Assembly (NCBI GenBank): GCA_045638085.1
Contig: JAZUAQ010000029.1
Coordinates: 1 to 26,106 of the forward strand
Direction: 5' to 3'
DNA from: SIG459 sp045638085
GTDB lineage: Bacteria; Bacillota; Clostridia; Oscillospirales; Oscillospiraceae
DNA: 26,106 nt
Under the pieces are notes generated by a model that saw only the letters and a list, made by a program, of their open reading frames with translations, was not told where the DNA came from and made no database searches. Shown one piece after another: positions 1 to 6,388 of this stretch. The stretch's first letter is position 1; each line of letters starts with the position of its first letter. The translations under genes were made by a program, and so were the position numbers.

Positions 1-6
1 ACAAAT

Positions 7-801
7 ATGATCAAGCCCATTGAAAGCATGAACGGAGCATTTTCTCTCCAGGGTATGACCGCAGTTATCACCGGAGGCAACCGCGGCCTCGGTTTCGGTA
101 TTGCCACCGCTATGGCTCAGAGCGGAGCCAACATCGCCATTCTCTGCCGCAATAAGGAAAAAGCTGCCGAGGCTCTGGCAGAACTTGCCCAGTACGGCGG
201 AAAATACGAAAGCTTCGACTGCGACATCACCAGCATCCCCAGCCTGAAGGCTGCTGCCGAGAAGGTAGTTGAGTCCTTCGGCGGTGTGGATATTCTCGTG
301 AACAACGCCGGCGTTTCCTGCTTCAACGAGCTTCTCAATATGGATGAAGAGCTCACCGACTGGTACAATGTTGTGAACACCGACCTCAACGGCACCGTCC
401 ACACCACCTATGTTTTCGGCAAGATCATGCGCGACGGCGGCAAGGGCGGCAGCATCATCAACATCTCCTCCAACGCTGCCTTCATAGTAAAGAAGACCCA
501 GCCCATGAGCCCCTACTCCTGCTCCAAGGCCGCTGTGAACCACTTCACCCACTGCATGGCCTGCGAGCTTGGCAAGTATAACATCCGCGTCAACGCCATC
601 GCCCCCGGCTTCTTCAACACCGAGCTGAGCAAGTTCATCCCCAAGGATCAGTTCGACTATATCAACAACCAGATGCCTCTCGGCCGCTTCGGCGAACCCA
701 TCGAGGTCGGCGCTCTGGCTGTTTACCTTGCCGCTCCCGCTTCCGCTCAGGTCACCGGCACCGTTCAGGTAATCGACGGCGGATACATCCTCTCTTGCTG
801 A
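7..801 (+). CDS. SDR-family short-chain dehydrogenase/reductase
   Basis: This is a 264-residue classical short-chain dehydrogenase, predicted to be a cytosolic NAD(P)-dependent oxidoreductase acting on a hydroxyl or carbonyl group. The N-terminal Rossmann motif TGGNRGLG is at about residues 22-29, NNAG follows near 98, and the catalytic Ser with YSCSK is at about 150-175. A PGFFNTEL segment follows, and the C-terminus ends in the usual IDGGY pattern. Length and motif spacing resemble gluconate 5-dehydrogenase and 3-oxoacyl-ACP reductase relatives, so the substrate cannot be named. The start is the first ATG of the window, so its ribosome site and promoter lie outside and an earlier start cannot be excluded. 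The gene ends at a bidirectional terminator facing the molybdoenzyme accessory operon. Its C-ending codon bias (TTC, ATC, AAC, CGC) is like that of the aldehyde oxidoreductase gene and suggests strong expression. Confidence 0.9.
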   Translation: MIKPIESMNGAFSLQGMTAVITGGNRGLGFGIATAMAQSGANIAILCRNKEKAAEALAELAQYGGKYESFDCDITSIPSLKAAAEKVVESFGGVDILVNNAGVSCFNELLNMDEELTDWYNVVNTDLNGTVHTTYVFGKIMRDGGKGGSIINISSNAAFIVKKTQPMSPYSCSKAAVNHFTHCMACELGKYNIRVNAIAPGFFNTELSKFIPKDQFDYINNQMPLGRFGEPIEVGALAVYLAAPASAQVTGTVQVIDGGYILSC

Positions 802-820
802 GAAACAATTTCAAACACAA

Positions 821-850
821 AAAAGAGCGTCCCGATTGGGATGCTCTTTT
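821..850. terminator. Bidirectional intrinsic terminator
   Basis: A 13-bp stem (821-833 with 838-850) closes a GATT loop, with one G-T wobble. The A-run on the left arm and T-run on the right arm give a U-tract in both directions. It serves the rightward SDR gene and the leftward DUF364-like gene, whose stop codon begins at the edge of the stem. Confidence 0.9.
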
Positions 851-1572
851 TATTCCACTATGTATCTCTCCCCGAATCTGTAGGGAGTGCCAAATTCGCC
901 CGAGGCTACGAAGTCAAGGCAGGCTTTATTATCCGTTATCACAAGACCTGCCACACGGCGCACTCCGTATTCCAAAAGCTCAAAGCTCATAGGGGCGCTG
1001 GGGCCTGTTATTATAACATCCGCATTTTCAGCAAGTTCCAGAAGTCTGGGCATAGTCTTATTGATAAAAGCGCTTCCCGTTATCAGCGCAAGATCTGAAC
1101 CGGGCACAAAGTATTCGCAGGCGCTGTCGGGATATGTGCCGTCCACAAGATTTCGCTCCAGCACCACAAGTCTCTCCGCGCTCTTGAAAAGCTCGGGAGG
1201 ATAGCGCAGCGCACCTATCATGCATATTTTTCTGCCTTCTATGGGCAGATCGTAGGTGCAAAAGCGGCTGTCGCCCTGCTCGGTTTTATAGCTGCGCATA
1301 CGCTGGGTGGAATTATAGAAGGCGTTTATGGCAGCCATGCCTATTCCTGCTTCGATGAAGTTCCAGCTTTTTACCTTTTCCGCCGCTGCGCGAAGGCTCA
1401 TCCCAAGCGCATTTTCCCCACTTTGGGGCAAGGTTTCCACAGGCGTTGTCATGGCAAGGCCTATGCTGCCCTCGGAAGAGCGCACAGCCGTCCATGTTTT
1501 TCCGCAGATGACTTCGTCCACATATATATTTTCGGGGATTGCCTCTATCAGCTTATCATAAAGCTCCCACAC
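850..1572 (-). CDS. DUF364/DUF4213-like putative heavy-metal chelation protein
   Basis: This 240-residue protein resembles the DUF4213/DUF364 family, whose Rossmann-like C-terminal half has been proposed to bind metals; the biochemical role is not established. The N-terminal half contains the typical TWTAVRSSEGSIGLAMTT-like segment, a GMSLRAAA-like segment and an AAINAFYN segment. The C-terminal half contains the ICMIGALRYP strand-loop and an ALITGSAFINKTMPRLLE segment. Translation probably starts at GTG 1570-1572, because a GGGAGG ribosome site sits within the last codons of the upstream XdhC-like gene, only 3 bp away. It is the last gene of the leftward operon. A metal- or cofactor-handling role for the molybdoenzyme is inferred from context only. 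Family call is fairly sure, function unknown. Confidence 0.75.
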   Translation of the reverse strand: MWELYDKLIEAIPENIYVDEVICGKTWTAVRSSEGSIGLAMTTPVETLPQSGENALGMSLRAAAEKVKSWNFIEAGIGMAAINAFYNSTQRMRSYKTEQGDSRFCTYDLPIEGRKICMIGALRYPPELFKSAERLVVLERNLVDGTYPDSACEYFVPGSDLALITGSAFINKTMPRLLELAENADVIITGPSAPMSFELLEYGVRRVAGLVITDNKACLDFVASGEFGTPYRFGERYIVE

Positions 1573-1575
1573 TTT

Positions 1576-2610
1576 TTATACCTCCCATGCGCCCGGCGCT
1601 CTTCCCGCACGCACCATAATAAGCTGGGCGGTGATGCTCACGGCTATCTCGGCGGGGGTTTCGCCGCCTATATCCAGACCTATGGGCGCAGTAATGCGCT
1701 CGAAATCCTTATCCGTATATCCGAAAGCACGCAGGCGGTCAAACACCGCTTTTTTCTTTGCGGGACTGCCTATAACACCGATATATTTTGCCGGAGTTGC
1801 AAGAATCTGGCGCTGAATTTCGAAATCATCCTTATGTCCGCGGGTCATTATGCAGACATAGTCATTTTCGCTTATTTCATCTGTCAGGCTGCCCAGATTT
1901 TCCGTGTCCACAATACGGGTCTCCTCCACGCCCTCAAAAAGCTCGGCGCGGGCAAAATCAGGTCTATCCTCCAGCACTACGCAGCGAAAACCAACTCTTG
2001 CAAGGGCTGGCACAAGTTCCTGCGCCACATGACCGCCACCAAAAATAAACACTTTTCCCGGTTTGAGAAGCTCCTCGGTGTAATAAGTGCCGCCTTGCGC
2101 CTGCTTCTGGGTGGGGCGGGCGGGAAGCTCTTCAAGAATTTCTTCGGGAATCTCATCTCCGAAAAGTCCCGAAGCCTTGCCGTAAACCGCCATTTTTCCG
2201 CCGCTTGCTTCGTCCAGGCCGCAGATGAGCCAGCACTGTTCACCCCGGGCATAAAGCTCCTCTATCTTTTCGGCAAGGGCGAAAACAGTATTGTCCTCCG
2301 CGGAAATATAGCGAAAATAGACATCCACCGCTCCGCCGCAAATCATGCCAAGGTTGGCCACATCTCCGCTATGAAGGCGAAAACTTTCCACGAATGAGCA
2401 CTTATTTTCCAAAACCTCAGCCGCCATCTGCTGGCTTCGGTATTCCACGGCTCCGCCGCCGATTGTGCCGGCAAGCCTTCCCTCGCCGCTTATAAGCATA
2501 CGTGCTCCGCTGCCCCTGGGAGTTGAGCCGCTGCTTGCAACGGTGGTTACAAGAACGCAGTCAGCGCCCTTCGCCATAGCCTTATTGAGTTTTCTGAAAA
2601 GTTCTCTCAT
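1576..2610 (-). CDS. XdhC/CoxI-family molybdenum hydroxylase maturation factor
   Basis: This 344-residue protein has the two-part XdhC/CoxI layout. In characterised family members XdhC binds molybdenum cofactor, promotes its sulfuration and inserts it into xanthine-dehydrogenase-type enzymes. The N-terminal XdhC_CoxI domain shows GSTPRGSGARMLI and GTIGGGAVE at roughly residues 28-55. A variable linker follows, and then a Rossmann domain with IFGGGHVAQEL near 190-200, RGHKDDFE, IGVIGSPAKKK and a DIGGETPAEIAVSI segment near the end. The ATG overlaps the upstream phosphatase stop codon as TGATG, so translational coupling is likely. The obvious client is the Mop-type aldehyde oxidoreductase encoded divergently at 6389. 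Inference from family and context; the individual cofactor step is not shown by the sequence. Confidence 0.9.
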   Translation of the reverse strand: MRELFRKLNKAMAKGADCVLVTTVASSGSTPRGSGARMLISGEGRLAGTIGGGAVEYRSQQMAAEVLENKCSFVESFRLHSGDVANLGMICGGAVDVYFRYISAEDNTVFALAEKIEELYARGEQCWLICGLDEASGGKMAVYGKASGLFGDEIPEEILEELPARPTQKQAQGGTYYTEELLKPGKVFIFGGGHVAQELVPALARVGFRCVVLEDRPDFARAELFEGVEETRIVDTENLGSLTDEISENDYVCIMTRGHKDDFEIQRQILATPAKYIGVIGSPAKKKAVFDRLRAFGYTDKDFERITAPIGLDIGGETPAEIAVSITAQLIMVRAGRAPGAWEV

Positions 2611-3230
2611 CAGGCGCTCTCCTTGGAAAAATACTCTGCCGCATCAAGACCAATATGGGTGGGCTTCAGACTTTCTCCGTCCCACTCGATGATATTGAGA
2701 GATACGTATGCCTGAGGCATGCTGCGGCTGCGCGACATAGGGATATCCAGCAGCACGCTTATCATCGCGCGGTTTATGCCGGAATGGGCAACGATTATTA
2801 TATCATCATCTGCATCGTCCAGTATGCCGCTGATGGCAACAAGACCTCTCTCGGCGCAGTCCTGAAGGCCTTCGCCGCCGGGAGGCAGAAGCTCATAGCC
2901 CTCGCCGCGGGAGGCATACTCCTTAGGCCAGCGCAGCTTTATCTCGTCAAAGCTGAGTCCGTCCCAGACTCCGCAGTCCTGCTCCTCAATACCGGGAAGT
3001 TCCATTACCTCCCATCTGCCGCGGGAGATAGCTTCCGCCGTCTGCTTTGCGCGAGCCATAAAGCTGGAATAAACGCAGAATTTTTTATCATCGGGGAAAA
3101 ATTTGGCAAGAGCGGCCGCCTGCTCCATTCCCAGCTGGGAAAGGGGCGCATCCGTACGGCAACCAAGGCAAACATGCTGCTTTCCTCCAAAATCAGGTTC
3201 GGCGTGTCTGAAAAGATAGATTTTTCTCAT
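2610..3230 (-). CDS. Histidine phosphatase family protein
   Basis: This 206-residue protein is a branch-1 histidine phosphatase. The phosphate-accepting motif RHAEP is at residues 8-12, with the catalytic His at 9. A CLGCRTDAPLS segment with a downstream QAAALA helix follows, and the second catalytic His lies in IIVAHSGINRA near residue 148. The layout resembles CobC/phosphoglycerate-mutase-like small-molecule phosphatases rather than glycolytic mutases. It sits between the NTP-transferase gene (2 bp gap) and the XdhC-like gene (1-bp stop/start overlap), so it is part of the same transcript. A role in nucleotide or cofactor-precursor dephosphorylation during molybdopterin dinucleotide formation is a reasonable guess from position, but the substrate cannot be read from the sequence. 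Confidence 0.88.
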   Translation of the reverse strand: MRKIYLFRHAEPDFGGKQHVCLGCRTDAPLSQLGMEQAAALAKFFPDDKKFCVYSSFMARAKQTAEAISRGRWEVMELPGIEEQDCGVWDGLSFDEIKLRWPKEYASRGEGYELLPPGGEGLQDCAERGLVAISGILDDADDDIIIVAHSGINRAMISVLLDIPMSRSRSMPQAYVSLNIIEWDGESLKPTHIGLDAAEYFSKESA

Positions 3231-3232
3231 AC

Positions 3233-3832
3233 TTATTCACCAAGCTTTTTCAAAAATTCATAGTCCTCGGGTCTGTCTGCATCAATGCAGCAGCCCGCGT
3301 CATCGCATTCAACATCTTTGACTTCAAGGGCAAGCTTTTCAATTGCTCCCCGAAGTCCGCCCTCGCCGCTATAGGAAACTATTGCGCCTATGCACTCCCC
3401 ATCCAACACAATGGGGTGTCCGCTTTTACCCTTATACACAGGGCGGATAACATCTGCCTTTTCCTCAAGAAGGGCTTTCACTGTTTCCGGCTTCACTGCA
3501 GGCACATCCACAGGGCTTATTATGACTCTTGAGCATTTTCCATCCAGCTCCCTGAGTCCTATGCAGATCGAGTCGAACATCTGGTTTTTCCCATAGTCGG
3601 AATTATGGATAAAATCGCAGCCGCGAAGGGCGCTTTGCGCTTTTATCTCATCCGCTTTATGCCCCGTCACTATAAGCACTCTTTCCGCACCAGCGATGCG
3701 CATGTTCTCCACGCAGCGGGAGATTATTGTGCCGCCTCCAAAAGGCAGAAGGGGCTTGAAGGCGCCCATTCGGCTTGAAAGACCTGCGGCGCTTATAAGT
3801 CCTGCCAAAGGCAAGGTCTTTTCATCTTTCAT
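3233..3832 (-). CDS. MobA/MocA-like NTP transferase (DVU_1551-type)
   Basis: This 199-residue protein is a molybdenum cofactor nucleotidyltransferase-like enzyme. The signature AAGLSSRMG followed by K26 (residues 15-26) binds the nucleotide triphosphate. A SPVDVPA segment near 106-112 matches the metal-binding D-x-P region, and the C-terminus has the D-x-PEDY motif (DADRPEDY). MocA and MobA transfer CMP or GMP onto molybdopterin; bacterial xanthine-oxidase-family enzymes usually use the cytosine dinucleotide, so CTP is the likelier donor here, though that is inferred. The gene overlaps the upstream methyltransferase by 11 bp. From memory, the family found in this neighbourhood is named after DVU_1551. 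Confidence is high for the fold, moderate for the specific cofactor role. Confidence 0.85.
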   Translation of the reverse strand: MKDEKTLPLAGLISAAGLSSRMGAFKPLLPFGGGTIISRCVENMRIAGAERVLIVTGHKADEIKAQSALRGCDFIHNSDYGKNQMFDSICIGLRELDGKCSRVIISPVDVPAVKPETVKALLEEKADVIRPVYKGKSGHPIVLDGECIGAIVSYSGEGGLRGAIEKLALEVKDVECDDAGCCIDADRPEDYEFLKKLGE

Positions 3833-4481
3833 AGTTTTTCTCTTCCTTTTTGAAAACCCAAAGGCCGTAGCGAGCTTTTATTTTCCGCAAAAGCAAGGCA
3901 GTTTCCGCTCCCACGCAGTTGCAGAAGCTTCCGTCAAAAAGCATCTGTGCCGCCATTGCGGCGAGGTCCTCGCTTCGGTCGGAAAACTTCAGCATTTCAA
4001 AGCCCGCGTTTTGCAGCAAATGCTGGATTTTCTCCCGTGAATATATTCTGCAAAGGGCATTGCCGTCGGGAGCAGGGACAAAATCTTCTTCTATCGCGGG
4101 GGCAAAAAGTTCCGTCAAAAGGAGAATTCCTCCATCTTTCAGCACTCTTGCCGTTTCTTCAAGAGCTTTTTCCGCATTATCGAAAAGAGAAAGGCTGCAT
4201 TCACATAGTGCAAGAGTGAAGCTTTTATTCTCAAATGGCAGATTCTCTGCCTTTGCGTGAAACACATTCCCTATACCGCAGGCAAGAGACACCATATCCT
4301 CATCGCAGTCCACGCCGAAAACTTCGCTTTCGGGGAAAGCCGCTTTGAGGGCTTTCATACGCTCGCCCCTGCCGCAGCCCACATCAAGCACATTCTTCAC
4401 ATCTGGTAATGCGGCAATTTCAGCGCAGATAAGTTCATCGCTGCAGGGGCTGAGGCGCTGCATTTTTTCTCCGTATGCCAT
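3822..4481 (-). CDS. Class I SAM-dependent methyltransferase, TrsM/DVU_1556-like
   Basis: This 219-residue protein has a standard class I methyltransferase fold. Motif I is DVGCGRGE at residues 33-40. An acidic residue in FGVDCDEDM binds the SAM ribose, and the AENLPFENKSF segment and EETARVLKDGGILLL (motif III region) follow in order, as in UbiE/ArsM-like small-molecule methyltransferases. A Cys-containing patch (FCNCVGAE) lies near the C-terminus. Its ATG overlaps the radical SAM gene stop as TGATG, so the two are almost certainly co-translated. From memory, a methyltransferase of this kind recurs beside Mop-type oxidoreductases and is called DVU_1556 family or TrsM. The methyl acceptor is unknown; I infer a cofactor or metabolite of the pathway. 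Confidence 0.82.
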   Translation of the reverse strand: MAYGEKMQRLSPCSDELICAEIAALPDVKNVLDVGCGRGERMKALKAAFPESEVFGVDCDEDMVSLACGIGNVFHAKAENLPFENKSFTLALCECSLSLFDNAEKALEETARVLKDGGILLLTELFAPAIEEDFVPAPDGNALCRIYSREKIQHLLQNAGFEMLKFSDRSEDLAAMAAQMLFDGSFCNCVGAETALLLRKIKARYGLWVFKKEEKNYER

Positions 4482-5749
4482 CAGTTTTCACCAATCCCCG
4501 TCAGATATGCGGCACAAAAGGGCTTCAGCTTTCCCTCGCTGTAAACATGGAGGGAGCATCTTCTCAGCCGCTCGATATCAATATTCATTGCGTCCTGAAA
4601 GGCCATGGCTGTCACAGTGAAGCCGTGGCTTTTAACCCGCTCCACAAAGGCATCCATATCCCTCAGGTCGTCTCCGAAATCATTGTCCTCTTTTTCGGTG
4701 TTTCTTGTCCATCTTGAGCCTATATACTCTCTGTTTTGAGAGGCGCTGCTCGTTTTGCAGGCATTTCTTCGAAAGGTCAAAGGCATCAAAGACCCATTTT
4801 TCATCACAACAAAGCTTGCGTGAAGACCACAGGAAGGATGGTCACAGCGGGAGGGAGAAATATTCTCTTCCTTTATTCCCGCTTGAGTGATCAGCGCGTA
4901 TATAAGCTCATCAAGGGTATAGCGCTCATTATCATCTGGCTTTTCGGGGTATCTTCCAAAGTAGCTGACGGGTTGGAAATGGACTCCCCGCACCACGGGG
5001 GAAAGGGATGCCGCAAAGCGAATTATATCCCCAACCTGATGCTCATTGACGCCCTTCACCAAAGTGGGCACAAGAGTCACTCCAAGGCCGTGCTTTCCGC
5101 AAAGCTCAATGGCTTTTTTCTTCGTTTCCAAAAGGGCTTTGCCCCGCAGCTTTTTATATATATCATCGCTGACGCCATCAAACTGCAAAAACACGAAGGA
5201 AAGGCCTGCCTCAGTAAGGGCTTCCACATATTCCTCATCCTCAGCAAGGCGAAGTCCGTTGCTGTTCAGCTGCACGTAGCTAGCGCCCTTGCTTTTGATA
5301 TAGCGAATAAGCTCGGGCAGGTCATCGCGGAGGCTAGGCTCGCCGCCCGAAAGCTGGATAAGGGCCTTACCCCCGCTTAAGATGGCATCCACCGCCACTT
5401 TAAGTTCGTCCATATTCGGCTCCGCCATTTTGCCATCGGCGAAGCAGAAGCTGCAGGCAAGATTGCAGCGGCGGGTGACCTCAAGAAGTACGCAGCAGCT
5501 TCCCTGAAGATGCTCTGAGCATATTCCGCAGTTTTGGGGGCAGAAAAGTCCCTCCCCCTCTTCAAGCACCGCAGCACCGCTGCGCCAAAGCTCAAAATCC
5601 GAAAGGCCGCGCCAGACAGTTACGGAAAAACTTCCGTGGTCGGGACAGCTTTTTTTCAATTTTATGTTTTCCCCTTCCTGCACCAATGAGGCCTCCACAT
5701 TTTGAAGGCAGCGAGGGCACACGGAGCGGGTTTTTCTAATTATTTCCAT
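4481..5749 (-). CDS. Radical SAM protein, TrsS-like (Cys form)
   Basis: This 422-residue radical SAM enzyme carries the [4Fe-4S]-binding CxxxCxxC motif at Cys95, Cys99 and Cys102, with GGEP at 135-138. The N-terminus has an additional CPRC pair (11-14) and CPDHG (35-39), then CPQNCGIC (70-77). This resembles N-terminal segments of MJ0619/Tes-like radical SAM proteins. More cysteines lie at 302, 307, 331, 398 and 412, the last two in the conserved-looking C-terminal tail (CSLHVYSEGK, PFCAAYL). I recall the family in this neighbourhood as radical SAM (seleno)protein TrsS; here no in-frame TGA is needed and the candidate positions are Cys. It is the first gene of the leftward operon, starts at ATG 5747-5749, and has no clear ribosome site behind its good promoter. 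The reaction is unknown. Confidence 0.82.
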   Translation of the reverse strand: MEIIRKTRSVCPRCLQNVEASLVQEGENIKLKKSCPDHGSFSVTVWRGLSDFELWRSGAAVLEEGEGLFCPQNCGICSEHLQGSCCVLLEVTRRCNLACSFCFADGKMAEPNMDELKVAVDAILSGGKALIQLSGGEPSLRDDLPELIRYIKSKGASYVQLNSNGLRLAEDEEYVEALTEAGLSFVFLQFDGVSDDIYKKLRGKALLETKKKAIELCGKHGLGVTLVPTLVKGVNEHQVGDIIRFAASLSPVVRGVHFQPVSYFGRYPEKPDDNERYTLDELIYALITQAGIKEENISPSRCDHPSCGLHASFVVMKNGSLMPLTFRRNACKTSSASQNREYIGSRWTRNTEKEDNDFGDDLRDMDAFVERVKSHGFTVTAMAFQDAMNIDIERLRRCSLHVYSEGKLKPFCAAYLTGIGEN

Positions 5750-5779
5750 AAAACCAAACCAAGCAAATTTAATAGCTAA

Positions 5780-5807
5780 ATTATATCACACAGCCACCTT
5801 TTGTCAA
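5780..5807 (-). promoter_or_regulatory. Promoter of the leftward operon
   Basis: Perfect consensus boxes read on the minus strand: TTGACA (5802-5807), a 16-bp spacer, and TATAAT (5780-5785) preceded by an extended -10 TG. Transcription would begin around 5773, leaving a leader of only about 25 nt before the radical SAM start codon, in which no good Shine-Dalgarno is visible. Confidence 0.8.
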
Positions 5808-5852
5808 CGAAGGCAACCGGCCGCAAATCAAGCGACATCAGTCAAAAGTTTG

Positions 5853-5881
5853 TTGAGTTTTTATCATAGCTATGATATAGT
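5853..5881 (+). promoter_or_regulatory. Promoter of the rightward Mop operon
   Basis: TTGAGT (5853-5858) and TATAGT (5876-5881) are separated by 17 bp. The predicted start near 5888 gives a leader of about 33 nt containing AAGGAGG ahead of the C-GCAxxG-C-C gene. The spacer is filled by a perfect palindrome. Confidence 0.65.
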
Positions 5882-5887
5882 AACTAT
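5862..5887. promoter_or_regulatory. Candidate operator: two abutting palindromes
   Basis: TATCATAGCTATGATA (5862-5877) is a perfect 16-bp palindrome placed between -35 and -10. It shares one base with a second dyad, ATAGTAACTAT (5877-5887), which covers the -10 and approaches the start site. CTATG half-sites recur at 5870 and 5884. The position suits a dimeric repressor or a MerR-like regulator. No regulator gene is encoded in the cluster, so the binding protein is unknown. Confidence 0.6.
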
Positions 5888-5920
5888 GTCTATTGTAGAA
5901 TTTCACAAGGAGGCGTTTTT

Positions 5921-6364
5921 ATGAAAACGATAAAACCCACCAAAGCTGAAGTTGGCGCAATGTTCGAGTCCGGACTCAATTGCAGCCAGTGCGTTCTCGG
6001 CCAGCTTGCCGATGAACTTGGCTACGATACCGAAGAGCTTCACCGCATCGCTCATTCCTTCGGCGGCGGCATGTTCCGCGGCGACACCTGCGGCACCGTT
6101 GTTGGTGCTCTGCTTGCCATAGGCATGGCTTACGGCGGCAGCTGCGACGAAGCATGCGACGAGGCCGTTCACGAAAAGGTTCACGACTTTATTGAAAAGT
6201 TCACCGCCCGCTTCGGCAGCATCTACTGCCGCGAGCTGCTTGGCTATGACTTCTCCGTCCCCGGTGAGAAGGAAAAGGCTTTCGCAGCAGGCGCAACCAT
6301 CGAGCGCTGCCCCGACTTTGTCCGCGGTTCACTTGAAATCCTTGAAGAAATAACTGAAAAATAA
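5921..6364 (+). CDS. C-GCAxxG-C-C family protein (DVU_1555-like)
   Basis: This 147-residue soluble protein belongs to the C_GCAxxG_C_C family, thought to be redox or metal-binding but without an assigned reaction. Visible features are NCSQCVL (Cys21, Cys24), the FGGGMFRGDTCG loop with Cys57 followed by TVVGALLAIG, then Cys75, Cys79, Cys103 (CREL) and Cys130. The overall length is normal for the family. Translation begins 9 bp after a strong AAGGAGG. It is the first gene of the rightward operon, 24 bp before the aldehyde oxidoreductase gene, and from memory a DVU_1555-named subgroup recurs next to such enzymes. A role as small electron carrier or cofactor/Fe-S donor to the oxidoreductase is inference. 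Confidence 0.85.
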   Translation: MKTIKPTKAEVGAMFESGLNCSQCVLGQLADELGYDTEELHRIAHSFGGGMFRGDTCGTVVGALLAIGMAYGGSCDEACDEAVHEKVHDFIEKFTARFGSIYCRELLGYDFSVPGEKEKAFAAGATIERCPDFVRGSLEILEEITEK

Positions 6365-6388
6365 GATACAAAATCAGGAGGAAACAAA

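Noticed and set aside
795..1098. Small plus-strand ORFs after the SDR gene
   Set aside because: They run through the terminator and opposite the DUF364-like gene; no ribosome site or motif.
4481..4483. Selenocysteine reading of the TGA ending the radical SAM gene
   Set aside because: The stop overlaps the next start codon as TGATG, the protein already ends after a conserved-looking tail, and read-through would give an unrelated frame inside the methyltransferase.
5750..5920. Riboswitch or Moco-type RNA motif in the divergent intergenic region
   Set aside because: Both predicted leaders are only about 25-35 nt, too short for a known cofactor riboswitch.
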